Source: Nonomuraea sp. NBC_00507 (lineage in GTDB: Bacteria; Actinomycetota; Actinomycetes; Streptosporangiales; Streptosporangiaceae). Taken from it: 64,000 nt of DNA. How positions within the stretch are numbered: the stretch's first letter is position 1; each line of letters begins with the position of its first letter. The notes below the pieces were generated by a model. It was given only the letters and a program-made list of their open reading frames with translations. It had not been told where the DNA came from and did no database searches. The position numbers and the translations under genes were made by a program. Shown here one piece after another: positions 1-9,210 of this stretch. The stretch lies in assembly GCF_036013525.1 (NCBI RefSeq), contig NZ_CP107853.1, positions 5,766,001 to 5,830,000 of the forward strand, given 5' to 3'.

Positions 1-410
1 CCCACTTTTCCGTTGGTCGACCTCGCCTGCTTGATCCCGTCGTCCGGGGGGTCCTCGGAGGCACCGGGGCCCAGCTCGGTCGTGGTCGCCGGGATGTTGT
101 AGACCACCCAGTTCACGGTCGCCTTCGACGACGCTCGCGAGTCGACCACGATGGCGATGGACTTGGCCTCGGACAGCGGCTGGCTCGACCAGCGCAGCGG
201 CGGGCTGACCTGGCCGCCCTGGCAGGAGTATTGACGCGGCAGCGGCTTGCCGTCGCGCAACTCCGGGCTCGAGACGTTGATCTCTGCGATCTCCTGGGCC
301 TGGGATCTGCCGATGAAACTGCCGCAACCTGACAGCGCGAACGCCGCGACCACCGTCGTCACACTGACGGCGATGCGTCGCACGAGTGATGCCGTGTTAC
401 ACAGCCCCAT
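1..410 (-). CDS. PEBP (YbhB/YbcL, Raf-kinase-inhibitor-like) lipoprotein, 3' end off window
   Basis: Reads leftward from ATG at 410 and runs off the left edge, so the C-terminus is missing. The N-terminus is a lipoprotein signal: Arg11-Arg12, a hydrophobic stretch (about 13-26) and a lipobox LSGC with Cys29 as the lipidation site. The mature part starts a phosphatidylethanolamine-binding-protein fold: SPPLRWS (the usual 'SPPL.W' strand), then IAIVVDS, then NWVVYNIP, which matches the family's HWVVYNIP block with His changed to Asn. The role of actinobacterial PEBP lipoproteins is largely unknown; an envelope ligand-binding function is inferred. No gene lies upstream for 530 bases, so it has its own promoter. 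The family call is firm. Confidence 0.85.
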   Translation of the reverse strand, partial: MGLCNTASLVRRIAVSVTTVVAAFALSGCGSFIGRSQAQEIAEINVSSPELRDGKPLPRQYSCQGGQVSPPLRWSSQPLSEAKSIAIVVDSRASSKATVNWVVYNIPATTTELGPGASEDPPDDGIKQARSTNGKV

Positions 411-943
411 GCCGGACGATGCTACGCGGATCTCGGCGGTGCACAGACCGTTTCTCGATGGTCCGTGCTCGGTAAAGGATCCGAAATCAGCCAGAATGGA
501 GGCATCTGGAGAGTGAGCTTGACCACACCTGTGTCCTGCGCCCCACCCGTCGCGTCGAATCGGGGCGGGCCGGGGGACCCTCCCTGGCCTGCTGCGTCGC
601 GGGGACGGAACGGCGGGCGAGATGTCGCACAGCGACCCGACAAAACGGACACTCGTTTCGGTCGTGATCCTCGGCAAAAACCAGGTGCGCCAGCTGTGCG
701 GACGGCGGCTGCCACGTTACGTGAGGCGCTCGCGCTGCGGTGCGGTCCCGCGCTTGCCCCGGGCCTGGATGGCACGAACGTGGCGCCGCCGACGCGGCCT
801 TGCTCGACAGCCTGCGGCCGGCCGCCACCGAGCATGGCACCAGGCCCTCGGCCCCGGCGGGCAGACACGCCGCCGCGCTCGCCGGATCTTTACCGCCCCC
901 GCGGGCCGATCACTTCGCTGGAACGGCGGCCTAAGCTGGCCTT
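411..943. other. 533-base intergenic stretch, no convincing gene
   Basis: Several frames stay open here on both strands, including a rightward GTG-started frame from about 513 to 947. Their translations are rich in Pro, Arg and Gly, have no recognisable motif and lack the third-position GC pattern of the neighbours. A short stretch at about 790-870, read in the frame of 740, looks more protein-like (DAALLDSLRPAATEH). It could be the relic of a decayed gene, but nothing identifies it. The right end carries the promoter of the gene at 944. Confidence 0.5.
932..937 (+). promoter_or_regulatory. -10 element (TAAGCT) for a leaderless start
   Basis: A TANNNT -10 hexamer ends 6 nt before the GTG at 944. 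There is no Shine-Dalgarno sequence, so the transcript probably starts at the start codon. Confidence 0.5.
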
Positions 944-1465
944 GTGACGTCAACAGGCCCGCTACGCGATCCGGCGAACCGCGTCTCGCCCAAGGCCGTG
1001 CGCCTGTGGCTGCTCGAGGCGCTGGTCGCCTTCGTGTTCTTCCTGGGCGGCTCGCTGCTGGTGTCGCGGTGGGTCGGCGGCAGCGGGTGGTCGTGGGTGC
1101 CGGACTGGTTCGCCGCGAACTCCTGGCTGCTGCCTTTGGCCGTAGTCGTGGTGACCCTGCCGTTCCTGGTGGCCGAGCCGTTCGTCCGCTACGCCGTGCA
1201 TCGCTGGGAGCTCTCAGGCGACGTCGTCTACGCCAGGTCGGGGTTCCTGACCAGGGAGTGGGTCTTCGTGCCCGTGAGCCGCATCCAGACGGTCGACAAG
1301 GGGCAAGGGTGGTTCGAGCGGATGCTCGGGCTGGCCACGCTGGAGATCCGCACCGCGTCCCATGCCGGCTCATCGACGATCAAGGGCCTGGACTACCAGG
1401 TGGCGGCGGGCCTGGCCGAGCAGCTGGCGCACCGGGCCGAGGCGCTCAGGGATGACGCCACATGA
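944..1465 (+). CDS. PH-domain (bPH2, YdbS-like) membrane protein
   Basis: A 173-aa membrane protein of the bacterial PH-domain 2 family. Two transmembrane segments are visible (about 22-42 and 62-82), followed by a cytoplasmic bPH2 domain (about 90-165) with the family signature of a Tyr/Trp-containing strand, FLTREWVFVPVSRIQTVDKGQ and a GLATLEIRTAS strand. The stop overlaps the start of the next gene (ATGA at 1462), which is the usual YdbS-YdbT pairing, so the two products probably form one membrane complex. In Bacillus, YdbS/YdbT confer resistance to certain bacteriocins; the role here is unknown. No ribosome-binding site precedes the GTG, while a -10-like hexamer lies 6 nt upstream, so translation is probably leaderless. 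Confidence 0.85.
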   Translation: MTSTGPLRDPANRVSPKAVRLWLLEALVAFVFFLGGSLLVSRWVGGSGWSWVPDWFAANSWLLPLAVVVVTLPFLVAEPFVRYAVHRWELSGDVVYARSGFLTREWVFVPVSRIQTVDKGQGWFERMLGLATLEIRTASHAGSSTIKGLDYQVAAGLAEQLAHRAEALRDDAT

Positions 1466-3081
1466 CCGACCCCGGACCGCCCCGCGGCGACTCCGCGCCC
1501 GGCGACGGGACGGGCGACACGTCGCGGGCGGCAGGCGACGGGCAGCCGGCGCCTCCTCCTCTCCCCGTCCGGGCGCCGTTGCGGCTGAGCCCGAAGGTGC
1601 TGCTCATCGATCCGGTCCGCATGTTGCCCTCGCTGCTCCTGCCCCTCCTCGGCGTGCTGTTCGTGGGCGGCTTCTCGGCCAGGTCGTACGGCTGGGCCAT
1701 GCTCGGCATCGTCGGCACCGTGGTGTTCGCGATTGTCCGGTGGGTCACCTTCACCTACGAGATCGCCGGGGACCGCCTGGAGACGAAACGGTCGCTGATC
1801 AGCCGCTCGGTCCGTACCATCCCGCTGGAGCGCATCCGCGGCGTCGACGTGTCCACGCCTCCCATGCACCGCCTGCTCGGCCTGGCCGTACTCAAGATCG
1901 ACACGGGTGCGAGCGGAGGTGACGAGGAGGCCGAGCTCGACGGGGTCACGCGGCAGGAGGCCGACCGGCTCAAGGCGCTGCTGCTGCGGCGCGCGGCCCG
2001 GCAGGAAGGTCCCGTGCCCGAGACCGCGGCGGCCGGGCCCGCGGAGCGGGCGATCGTCAGGGTGCCGCGCAGGTGGCTGCTGTACGGGCCGCTGTCCGGC
2101 GCATACCTGCTCACCCCGTTCGCGCTGGCCGGCGGCGCCGTGGGGCTGGCGTTCCAGTGGGGGGACGAGCTGGGGTTCGGCCGGGACGCCGCCTGGAACG
2201 TGGGCCAATGGCTCTGGGACCGCCCCTACCTGCTGCTGATCGCGGCGGTGCTGCTTGTCATGGCGATGCCCATCCTCGGCGGGCTCATGTACGCGGTCTT
2301 CAACTGGAACTTCGAGCTCAAACGCCGCGATGGCTACCTGGTGGCGGAACGCGGGCTGATCAACCGGCGCAGCGTGTCGCTGGAGTCGGCGCGGGTGCGC
2401 GGCTACGAGATCGTGGACGGCCTCGCCGAGCGGTGGGCCGGGGTCGTGCGTGTGTGGGCCATCGTGACGGGGCTCGGCGACTCGGAGACCCGAGGGCAAT
2501 TGCTGCCCGACGTGCCGCGCCCGGTCGCGCACCAGGTGACCGGGGACGCGATCGGTCCCTACACGGCCGCGCTACGCCGTCATCCGCCGGTGGCGCGCAA
2601 CCGCCGCCTGTTCAGGGCCGTCTTCCCGTGGGCGATGATCGCGCTGGTCAGCGGTGTGGCGGCGTGGGCGACCGGCATGATGGTGTGGTGGATCCTGCTG
2701 GTCCTGTCGCTGCTGCTGGCCGGGGTGGGGATCCCGCTGGGGCTCGACAGGTACGCGTCGCTGGGGCACGGCTACGACGGGGTGCGGGTGGCGGTGCGGT
2801 CGGGCTCGCTGCGGCGGTCCCAGGCCGTGGTCGAACGCCGGGCCGTGGTGGGGTGGCGGCTGCGGCAGACGTGGTTCCAGCGGCGGGCCGGGGTGCTCAC
2901 GCTGATCGCCGGCGTCGGGGCCGGCAAGGGCGGGTACGAGGCGCTCGACGTCTCGGAGGCACAAGGGGCGGGCTTTCCCGCCGAGGTGACCCCGGAGTGG
3001 CTCGCCCCGTTCCTGAACCCGGCACCCCCAGAGCCCCCGTCTTCCGCCAAGCCTCGGACGCCGCCCACAGGGTTGGTCTGA
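1462..3081 (+). CDS. PH-domain (bPH2, YdbT-like) membrane protein with three PH domains
   Basis: A 539-aa partner of the preceding gene, translationally coupled by an ATGA overlap. After a disordered Pro-rich N-terminus (1-38) come hydrophobic pairs at about 50-95, 210-280 and 385-420. Each is followed by a bPH2 repeat: ETKRSLISRSVRTIPLERIR (about 108-127), the copy beginning ELKRRDGYLVAERGLINRRS (about 285-304), and RSGSLRRSQAVVERRAVVG (about 450-468). Three repeats is the normal YdbT architecture and the length is typical. The C-terminal tail is Pro-rich. The family is clear but no substrate or ligand can be assigned. Confidence 0.85.
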   Translation: MTDPGPPRGDSAPGDGTGDTSRAAGDGQPAPPPLPVRAPLRLSPKVLLIDPVRMLPSLLLPLLGVLFVGGFSARSYGWAMLGIVGTVVFAIVRWVTFTYEIAGDRLETKRSLISRSVRTIPLERIRGVDVSTPPMHRLLGLAVLKIDTGASGGDEEAELDGVTRQEADRLKALLLRRAARQEGPVPETAAAGPAERAIVRVPRRWLLYGPLSGAYLLTPFALAGGAVGLAFQWGDELGFGRDAAWNVGQWLWDRPYLLLIAAVLLVMAMPILGGLMYAVFNWNFELKRRDGYLVAERGLINRRSVSLESARVRGYEIVDGLAERWAGVVRVWAIVTGLGDSETRGQLLPDVPRPVAHQVTGDAIGPYTAALRRHPPVARNRRLFRAVFPWAMIALVSGVAAWATGMMVWWILLVLSLLLAGVGIPLGLDRYASLGHGYDGVRVAVRSGSLRRSQAVVERRAVVGWRLRQTWFQRRAGVLTLIAGVGAGKGGYEALDVSEAQGAGFPAEVTPEWLAPFLNPAPPEPPSSAKPRTPPTGLV

Positions 3082-3168
3082 CCCGCCGCCGCGCGCATCA
3101 CGCCCTGAACACGGCACCGCCAGGCCAATGGCCCGGCGGAAGGCCTCGATGGCGGGTCGGTGGAGAGG

Positions 3169-5433
3169 TCAGTCCTGGCGGCGGGCGCCGAACATGATCT
3201 CGTCCCAGGTCGGGACCGAGGCCCGGCGGCCACGGGAACCCTTGCGCGTCTGCCGGGCGGCCGGCGCAGGCGGCGGGGAGGGCACCGGCACGGCCTGCTC
3301 CTCCTTGGCCTCGTCCTTGCCTGCCCGGGCGGCCGGCACCTTGGGCGCGGCGGGGCCGGGCTTCGGCTTGGGCGCAGGCGGCTTGGTCTCCTTCGCCACC
3401 TGCTTCGACTCGCCCGGCTTACCCTCCGCGACCTTGGAACCGCCGGCCTCCGCGGCTGGGGAACCGCTGGCCTCCGTGGCTTGAGAAGCGCCGGCCTCCG
3501 TGGGCTGGGGAGCGCCTGGGTCCTCGGCCGTGACGTCCGCCGCCGGAGCAGTGGCACCCGCGGGCTCGGCAGCGTCCGCGCCGGGTGAGGCGGTGGCCGG
3601 TGGGGCGGTGGCGTCGGTTTCAGCGGGCGCGGACGCCTCGGAGACGGGCGCGACGTCGGAGGGCGTCATTGCAGCTGGTTGAGCGGCGGGAACGGCCTCG
3701 GCAGCGGGAACCGGTCGATCGTCGTCGGCGACCGGCGCCTCGGTGAGCGGCTGACTTTCGGTGGCCGGCTGACTTTCGGCGGCTGGCTGGCTCTCAGTCG
3801 TCGGCCGGCTCTGGGCGGCTGGCTGACTCTGGGTGGTCGGCTGACTTTCGGTGGCCGGCTGGCTTTCCGTGGCGGGCGGAGGGCCGTCGGCGGCTGGCCG
3901 AGCGTCGGCGGTCGACTTGCCGTCGCTGGTCGCTTGGCCGTCGCCGGTCGCTTGACGGTCGGCCGTCGGGCGCGGGTCGAGGGTCGGCTGGCTCTCGGTC
4001 GTCGGCCGGCCGGTCGTCTCGGGCTCGAGCGCCGTGTCGGCTGCGGGTGCCGTCTGCGAGACCGCCGCAGCCTGTGCGGCGGCTGCCGAGGCGGAGGCCG
4101 ACTCGACGGCGGCGGTCTGCGCGGCAGGCTGAGACGCCGTGACCGGCTGCTCCTGGACGGTCACTGCTTGCTGTGCGGGAGGCGGCTCCTGTGACAGGCC
4201 GGTGGCGTCCGCAGGAGCCTGCGCCTGCGGCGGGGTGTGCTGGCCGGCGGCAGCATGCCCCTCCGCGACGGCGCGCGGCTCCTCGGCGGATGCCTGAGGA
4301 GCGGGGCGGACGTCCGCAGGGACGGCAGGAGCGTAGATGGAGTCGGTGTCGTGCTCGCCCGGGTCGCGCTCGGCTGAACGGCCGGAGCCGAAGTCGGGCA
4401 GCCACGACGAAGACCCGCCGCGACGCGAGGCCGTCTCGCCGGGGCGGGCATGACCGGTTTCGCGGGCAGGCGTCTCAGGCCGGATGGAGTCGTCGCGCGA
4501 TGGCGAGTCCGGGCGGAAGGAGCCGTCGCGGGACGGCGGTTCCTCGCGGAGGGTGCTCTCGCGAGACGGCGGTTCGTGGCGGAGTGTGGTCTCGGGGGAT
4601 GGAGGGGCCACGTCGCGGGGCGGAGCGGCGCGCTCGAAGGGAGCGGCCTCGCGGGATGGACCGTCCGAGGCCCGCGTGTAACCGGTCTCCGAAGACCTGG
4701 GCGGCGGGTTGTAGCCGACCGCCGGCTCTTCGGGCTCGCGCCGCGCCGATGGGAACGGCACGGCGTCGGAGGCGAGCGGCGGCACCGGCTGCAGCTTGGC
4801 CACGCGCGGCGCGAACGGTGTCACCGTCGTGTCCTCGACGACCGGCGGCTCCGGGTCGAAGTCGGCCGACGACAGCCGCATGGCCTCGTCGCCGTACGGC
4901 GTCACATGCCGCTTGCGCGGGTCGAAGAGCCATTCGGCGTGCCGCGTGTGACCGTTCCACACGTAGCCCAGCTTGACCCGCCACAGCCCGTCGTCGCGCT
5001 TGGCGGAGTCCCAGTCGATCTCGTCGGTGGGCACGCCGCGTCTGGTCAGCCGCTCGGCGACGAGATCGCCGAGGGTCGGCCCCGGCGCGGTTTCGCCGGG
5101 CATGCGCACAGCGACCCGCTGCGCCTGTTGAGCGACGTACTCCCGCTCCTGCAGCACCGGCCCCTCGAACCAGCGCACGCGCTCGACCGGGATGCCGGCG
5201 GTCGCCGCGATTTCCTCTGCGGTCTCACCGGCGCGAATGCGGGCCTGGATCTCCTTGGGGCGCAACGGACTCTCCACTTCGATCTCGTACTGGCCGAGAC
5301 GGGAGAAGTTGCCGCGGACGGCAGCACGGAGCCGGTCGTCCACGGGAAGCGTGAAGCGCGTACCTCGCCCGGCAGTCGCCAGCACGAGGTAGGTGCCGTC
5401 CTCACTCACCGCGACGAGTCGGAGCTCCTGCAT
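3169..5433 (-). CDS. sepH: Septation protein SepH (DUF3071), long repeat-rich form
   Basis: SepH is the actinobacterial FtsZ regulator. Its N-terminal DUF3071 domain (here 1-165) contains a helix-turn-helix (ETAEEIAATAGIPVERVRWF), and a conserved C-terminal tail ends the protein (here VPTWDEIMFGARRQD). Both ends are intact. The ATG at 5433 is chosen because GAAGGGA lies 5 nt upstream and the product starts MQELRLVAVSEDG, the family start; an in-frame extension to 5592 has no such support. At 754 aa it is about twice the size of the Streptomyces protein. The excess is a disordered Pro/Thr/Glu/Ala/Ser-rich linker (about 220-700) with a hexapeptide repeat near its middle. The neighbour on the left converges with it. 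Confidence 0.93.
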   Translation of the reverse strand: MQELRLVAVSEDGTYLVLATAGRGTRFTLPVDDRLRAAVRGNFSRLGQYEIEVESPLRPKEIQARIRAGETAEEIAATAGIPVERVRWFEGPVLQEREYVAQQAQRVAVRMPGETAPGPTLGDLVAERLTRRGVPTDEIDWDSAKRDDGLWRVKLGYVWNGHTRHAEWLFDPRKRHVTPYGDEAMRLSSADFDPEPPVVEDTTVTPFAPRVAKLQPVPPLASDAVPFPSARREPEEPAVGYNPPPRSSETGYTRASDGPSREAAPFERAAPPRDVAPPSPETTLRHEPPSRESTLREEPPSRDGSFRPDSPSRDDSIRPETPARETGHARPGETASRRGGSSSWLPDFGSGRSAERDPGEHDTDSIYAPAVPADVRPAPQASAEEPRAVAEGHAAAGQHTPPQAQAPADATGLSQEPPPAQQAVTVQEQPVTASQPAAQTAAVESASASAAAAQAAAVSQTAPAADTALEPETTGRPTTESQPTLDPRPTADRQATGDGQATSDGKSTADARPAADGPPPATESQPATESQPTTQSQPAAQSRPTTESQPAAESQPATESQPLTEAPVADDDRPVPAAEAVPAAQPAAMTPSDVAPVSEASAPAETDATAPPATASPGADAAEPAGATAPAADVTAEDPGAPQPTEAGASQATEASGSPAAEAGGSKVAEGKPGESKQVAKETKPPAPKPKPGPAAPKVPAARAGKDEAKEEQAVPVPSPPPAPAARQTRKGSRGRRASVPTWDEIMFGARRQD
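3740..3880 (-). repeat. 18-bp tandem repeats inside sepH (hexapeptide QPATES)
   Basis: Read on the minus strand, this stretch encodes about eight consecutive variants of the hexapeptide QPATES (QPTTQS, QPAAQS, RPTTES, QPAAES and similar). The 18-base units are degenerate but in frame, so expansion or contraction would change linker length without breaking the reading frame. Confidence 0.8.
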
Positions 5434-5596
5434 GCGAGTCCCTTCGTCAGCGTCGTCGCCATTCTTCCCCCGGACCCTTGAGTCTCTCGCGTGTGCCGGT
5501 TGCCTGCCAGCACCGTACCCGGCATGTCCGAACATCGCCTTCCTGGGATAGCCCCGGGGCGATGTGACGCCAGTCACATTTGACGAATCCATGCCT

Positions 5597-5809
5597 CTAG
5601 AGCCCGCCGTTGCGCATGAGGAGGTTAAATGCCCTGGCTGGGTTCTGGCGAATCGCGCCCGTGGCGTCGACCGGCCGGTCGGGCTCGGCGGCGACGGGGC
5701 GCAGGGCGAGTCCTGAAACAGGCGTCATGGCCAAGGGGACGGCGGTCGTGGCGGCCGTCGCCACGGCCGCGGCGAGGTATACGGAGGGCAGGCCGAGTCG
5801 TCGGGGCAC
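5597..5809 (-). CDS. Small exported or membrane-anchored protein, unknown
   Basis: A possible 70-aa product from a GTG start. The N-terminus reads like a signal sequence or single membrane anchor (about 7-34, rich in Ala, Val and Thr), followed by a short Pro/Arg/Asp tail ending LLMRNGGL. Codon use is GC3-rich in this frame. No clear ribosome-binding site is visible and I recognise no family. It lies in the 470-base gap between sepH and the oxidase gene, in the same direction as both. It could instead be a chance frame. Confidence 0.4.
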   Translation of the reverse strand: MPRRLGLPSVYLAAAVATAATTAVPLAMTPVSGLALRPVAAEPDRPVDATGAIRQNPARAFNLLMRNGGL

Positions 5810-5905
5810 GAGTGACGAGGGTGCAGGCCGCGCGTGTCATCCGGGAGGCCGGACACGCGTTCCCGGCCGTTCGCGAGGCAGTTCTTTACCGAAACAACGA
5901 CGACC

Positions 5906-7183
5906 CTAGCCGAGCACCAGATTCAGGTAGTCGTTGGTGAACAGGCGGCGCGGGTCGAGCCGGTCGCGCAGCGCGGCGAAGTCGGCGAAGCGCGGATAGA
6001 CCTTGGCCAGGTAAGCGGCGTCCCTGGTGTGCAGCTTGCCCCAGTGCGGCCGGCCGTCCAGCCGCACCATGATCTCCTCCACGCCCTCGAAGTACGCCGG
6101 ATTCGGCGTCGGGCGGTAGATATGGCAGGCGATGTACGCCGAGGCCCGCCCGTACGCGGTGGACAGCCAGGCGTCGCTGGGCGGCGTGACCCGCACCTCC
6201 ACAGGAAAGGTGATCATCCACCCCATGCGGTCGATGAGGTCCCGCGTCTCGCGCAACGCCTGCGCCAGGCGCTCGCGCGGCACGGCGTACTCCATCTCAA
6301 GGAAGCGCACGTCCCGCCGCGCCGTGAAGATCTTGTACGAGGTGTCGACCGACTCGGAATCCCCCAGCGCGGCCGCGCTCGCCACGTTGATCCGCGGGAT
6401 CAGCCCGGGGAAGCGGGCCCCGGTCGCGCAGGCCGCGCCGAACACGGTGTTCTCCAGGAACACGTTCTCCAGCCAGCGCTTGACCGCGCTCGGCGGTGAC
6501 GCGGGACCGGGATGCCGGTTGTTGGTCTTGACCAGGCAGGCGTCGGTGTGCGGCAACCAGAAGAAGTCCAGGTGCTCGTTCGCGGAGGTCAGCTCGTCGA
6601 GGGAGTCCAGGATCTCGCCGAGCGCCATCTTGCGCCGCCTGTTGTGCAGCAGGAACGCGGGCTCCACCCGGAACGTCACGGCCGTCACCACCCCGAGCGC
6701 GCCCAGCCCCACCCGGGCCGCGTCGAACAGGTCGTCACCGGGGGAGGCGGTGGCCACCGACCCGTCGGCCAGCACCAGCTCCAGCTCGGCGACCTGGTCG
6801 GCGAGCCCGCCGCTGTCGCGTCCGGTGCCGTGGGTGCCGGTCTGGATGGCGCCGGCGACGGTCTGCTCGGTGATGTCGCCCATGTTGGCCAGCGCCAGCC
6901 CATGCTCGCCGAGCAGTTCGTTCAGCGCCCGGAGCGGGGTGCCGGCCAGCACGGTGACGCGGTCGTCCGCCTGTGACCTGATGCCGGTCAGCGCGTCGGG
7001 GCGCAACATGATGCCGTCGGTGAGGGCCACCCCGGTGAAGGAGTGGCCCGTGCCGACCATGCGGACCCGCCGCCCGGAGGCGGCGGCGTCGTGCACAGCG
7101 CGTACGACGTCCGCGACGGACGCCGGAGCACGCACTTCGGCGGGGCTGCCCGACTGGTTCTTCGCCCAGTTCGTGAAGACCAT
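5906..7183 (-). CDS. FAD-linked sugar-1,4-lactone oxidase (D-arabinono/L-gulonolactone oxidase family)
   Basis: A 425-aa FAD-dependent oxidase of the ALO/gulonolactone family, which oxidises aldonolactones or alditols. The FAD-binding domain (about 12-180) shows VRMVGTGHSFTGVALTDG, the family's flavin-binding GxGHS segment, and GAIQTGTHGTG. The C-terminal ALO domain includes PHWGKLHT near residue 385 (the conserved HWxK motif) and ends in the usual DPRRLFTNDYL. Length is typical. The ATG at 7183 has AAGGGG about 4 nt upstream. The substrate cannot be read from the sequence; the M. tuberculosis relative acts on L-gulono-1,4-lactone. Confidence 0.88.
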   Translation of the reverse strand: MVFTNWAKNQSGSPAEVRAPASVADVVRAVHDAAASGRRVRMVGTGHSFTGVALTDGIMLRPDALTGIRSQADDRVTVLAGTPLRALNELLGEHGLALANMGDITEQTVAGAIQTGTHGTGRDSGGLADQVAELELVLADGSVATASPGDDLFDAARVGLGALGVVTAVTFRVEPAFLLHNRRRKMALGEILDSLDELTSANEHLDFFWLPHTDACLVKTNNRHPGPASPPSAVKRWLENVFLENTVFGAACATGARFPGLIPRINVASAAALGDSESVDTSYKIFTARRDVRFLEMEYAVPRERLAQALRETRDLIDRMGWMITFPVEVRVTPPSDAWLSTAYGRASAYIACHIYRPTPNPAYFEGVEEIMVRLDGRPHWGKLHTRDAAYLAKVYPRFADFAALRDRLDPRRLFTNDYLNLVLG

Positions 7184-7230
7184 GAGCGCCCCTTAAAGAA
7201 GAGTCTCGTTCCAGTGAACGTGAACGATAC

Positions 7231-7953
7231 TCAGTTCTCCCAGCCCGCGGGAACCGGGAAAATGTCGCCGGGCTCGAGGTTCTCCTTCTTGACGATGTCG
7301 GACACCGTCACGAGGTGGTAGCCCTTGTTCTGCAGGGTCTTGATGATCGACGGCATGGCCTCGACGGACTGCTTCACCCAGTCGTGCATGAGGATGATGC
7401 CGTCCTGCTTGGCCACCTCGAGGGTCTTCTTCTTGATGGACTCGACGTTCTTGGTCTTCCAGTCCTCCGAGCCGCCGGTCCACAGGATGATCGGCATGCC
7501 GAACTCGGCGGCGATGTCGGAGACCGTCAGGTCGGCCATCCCGTACGGCGGCCGCAGCAGCTTGGGCTCGACGCCCGCCGCCTTCTTGACCTCGTCCTGA
7601 GTCTTCTTGATCTCGGCCCTGACGTCCCAGGGCTCGATCTTGGTGAAGTCAGGATGCTTGTAACTGTGGTTGCCCAGCTCGTGGCCCTCGGCGACCATGC
7701 GCTTGACGTAGGTGGGGCGGCTCTTCACGTATTGGCCCTCGAGGAAGAACGTCGCCTTGGCGTTGTGCTTCTTCAGCGTGTCGAGCAGGACGCCCGCGTA
7801 CTTGCCAGGTCCGTCGTCGAAGGTCAGCGCGATGCACTTGACCTGCGTGCAGTCGACCGGAGCCTTCTTGGGCGCCTGGGCTAACGCGGGCGATGGGGTG
7901 AGGGTGACGCATACAGCCGCGATTGCGAGAAGTGAACTGATCTGTCGGGACAT
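7231..7953 (-). CDS. Secreted polysaccharide deacetylase (NodB domain, CE4)
   Basis: A 240-aa exported carbohydrate esterase 4, probably acting on peptidoglycan or another N-acetylated cell-surface glycan. A signal peptide ending around ALA-Q (about 25) precedes the NodB domain. All family motifs are present: TFDDGP (44-49, catalytic Asp and metal Asp), HSYKHP (metal His pair), RPPYG and ILMHD. I chose the ATG at 7953 over the one at 7968 because GGAAG sits 8 nt before 7953, and the longer form would add only MEALF. It lies 47 bases upstream of the lactone-oxidase gene on the same strand, so the two may be co-transcribed. Confidence 0.9.
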   Translation of the reverse strand: MSRQISSLLAIAAVCVTLTPSPALAQAPKKAPVDCTQVKCIALTFDDGPGKYAGVLLDTLKKHNAKATFFLEGQYVKSRPTYVKRMVAEGHELGNHSYKHPDFTKIEPWDVRAEIKKTQDEVKKAAGVEPKLLRPPYGMADLTVSDIAAEFGMPIILWTGGSEDWKTKNVESIKKKTLEVAKQDGIILMHDWVKQSVEAMPSIIKTLQNKGYHLVTVSDIVKKENLEPGDIFPVPAGWEN

Positions 7954-8007
7954 GAATAAAGCTTCCATAGTGATGGATGTTGCGAGGGATGTCCCGACGG
8001 TAGCGGA

Positions 8008-9210
8008 TCAACTCTTCGCGGGTGAAGGTGCCTCGGGGACTCTCAGGAAACCCGAACCTCCAAGTCCCACGATCACGGCGAGGAACGCGGCGCCCAAACT
8101 GAAGATGTAAGCGTTGGACGCGCCGTACATCTCGGTGAGCCGGCCGCCCGCCCACGCACCGATCGCCACCCCGAAGCCCAGCGCGGTGGAGATCCACGCC
8201 ATGCCCTCGGTGAGCAGCGACGGCGGCACCAGCCGCTCGGTGAGCGAGAACCCGGTGATGAGCGTCGGCGAGATCGCGAACCCGGCCAGGAAGAGCGCCC
8301 CCGCCATGACCCGCGCGTCACCGATGAACACGATCGGCACCAGCCCCAGCGCGAACACGCCCAGCGCCCGCACGAACCGGCCCTGCAGCGACATCCGCCA
8401 ATGTCTGGACCCGAACCAGAGCCCCGACACCATCGACCCGCCGGCGAACGACGCCAGCAGGAACCCCGCGGCCGCCTTCACCCCCTCCTCCTCGGCGAAC
8501 GCCACGGTGATCAGATCCACGGACCCGAACACCGCCCCCATCGCCAGGTAGACGCACGACAGCAGGGCGATCGCGGGGATCAGGATGGGCGTGCCGCCCC
8601 CGGACCTGGCCGGCTGCACGGGCGGCTGCGTACGCCGCTGCGTCGCCAGCGCCAGGCAGCCGACGAACATGAAGACCAGCGCCACGGCGAGGCCCATGTA
8701 CGGGCTCACCCCGGTGGCCAGCACCGTGACCAGGGCGGGACCGGTGACGAAGATGACCTCGTCCACCACGGACTCGAAGGCGAAGGCGGTGTGCAGCTTG
8801 CTGGAGCCGCCGTGGATGACCGACCACCGGGCCCGCACGAGCGAGCCCACCGACAGCGACGTGGCCCCGACCACCAGGCCGGAGGCGTACAGCGTCCAGT
8901 CGGGCAGTCGCAGGCCGGCGCTGAACAGGAGCGCGGCCAGCCCGAGCGCGTTGATCACGGCGAACGGCGGGATCACCCGGCTCTGCCCGAACCGGTCCAC
9001 GAGTCGCCCGGACAGCGGGGCGCCGATGGCGAAGGCCACGTTGGTGGTGGCGGCGACCGCGCCGGCGGTGGCGTAGTTGTCGGTGAGCGCGGAGATCAGT
9101 AAGACGATCCCGATCCCGATCATCGACATCGGCATGCGCCCGACAAATCCGGCGAGCACGAACGCCTTGATGCCAGGCCCATTGAACAGCCCCCGGTAAG
9201 GCCCGACCAC
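8008..9210 (-). CDS. MFS permease
   Basis: A 400-aa major-facilitator transporter with about 12 hydrophobic helices. The loop 2-3 signature reads GRLVDRFGQSRVI (about 68-80). The first half has several small-residue helices (GAPLSG, VVGATSLSVGSL). A hydrophilic loop with TQRRTQPPVQPARSG (about 190-205) separates the halves. The GTG start at 9210 is supported by AGGAGG 6 nt upstream. It shares a short 93-base promoter region with the divergent transglycosylase gene. The substrate is unknown; a sugar or drug efflux role is possible. Confidence 0.85.
   Translation of the reverse strand: MVGPYRGLFNGPGIKAFVLAGFVGRMPMSMIGIGIVLLISALTDNYATAGAVAATTNVAFAIGAPLSGRLVDRFGQSRVIPPFAVINALGLAALLFSAGLRLPDWTLYASGLVVGATSLSVGSLVRARWSVIHGGSSKLHTAFAFESVVDEVIFVTGPALVTVLATGVSPYMGLAVALVFMFVGCLALATQRRTQPPVQPARSGGGTPILIPAIALLSCVYLAMGAVFGSVDLITVAFAEEEGVKAAAGFLLASFAGGSMVSGLWFGSRHWRMSLQGRFVRALGVFALGLVPIVFIGDARVMAGALFLAGFAISPTLITGFSLTERLVPPSLLTEGMAWISTALGFGVAIGAWAGGRLTEMYGASNAYIFSLGAAFLAVIVGLGGSGFLRVPEAPSPAKS

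Noticed and set aside
465..947. A rightward 160-codon frame before the first PH-domain gene
   Set aside because: Pro/Arg-rich, no family, no ribosome-binding site. GC3 is not elevated relative to the other frames.
3740..3880. Regular short repeats resembling an array
   Set aside because: They are contiguous 18-bp coding repeats in sepH without spacers, so not CRISPR.
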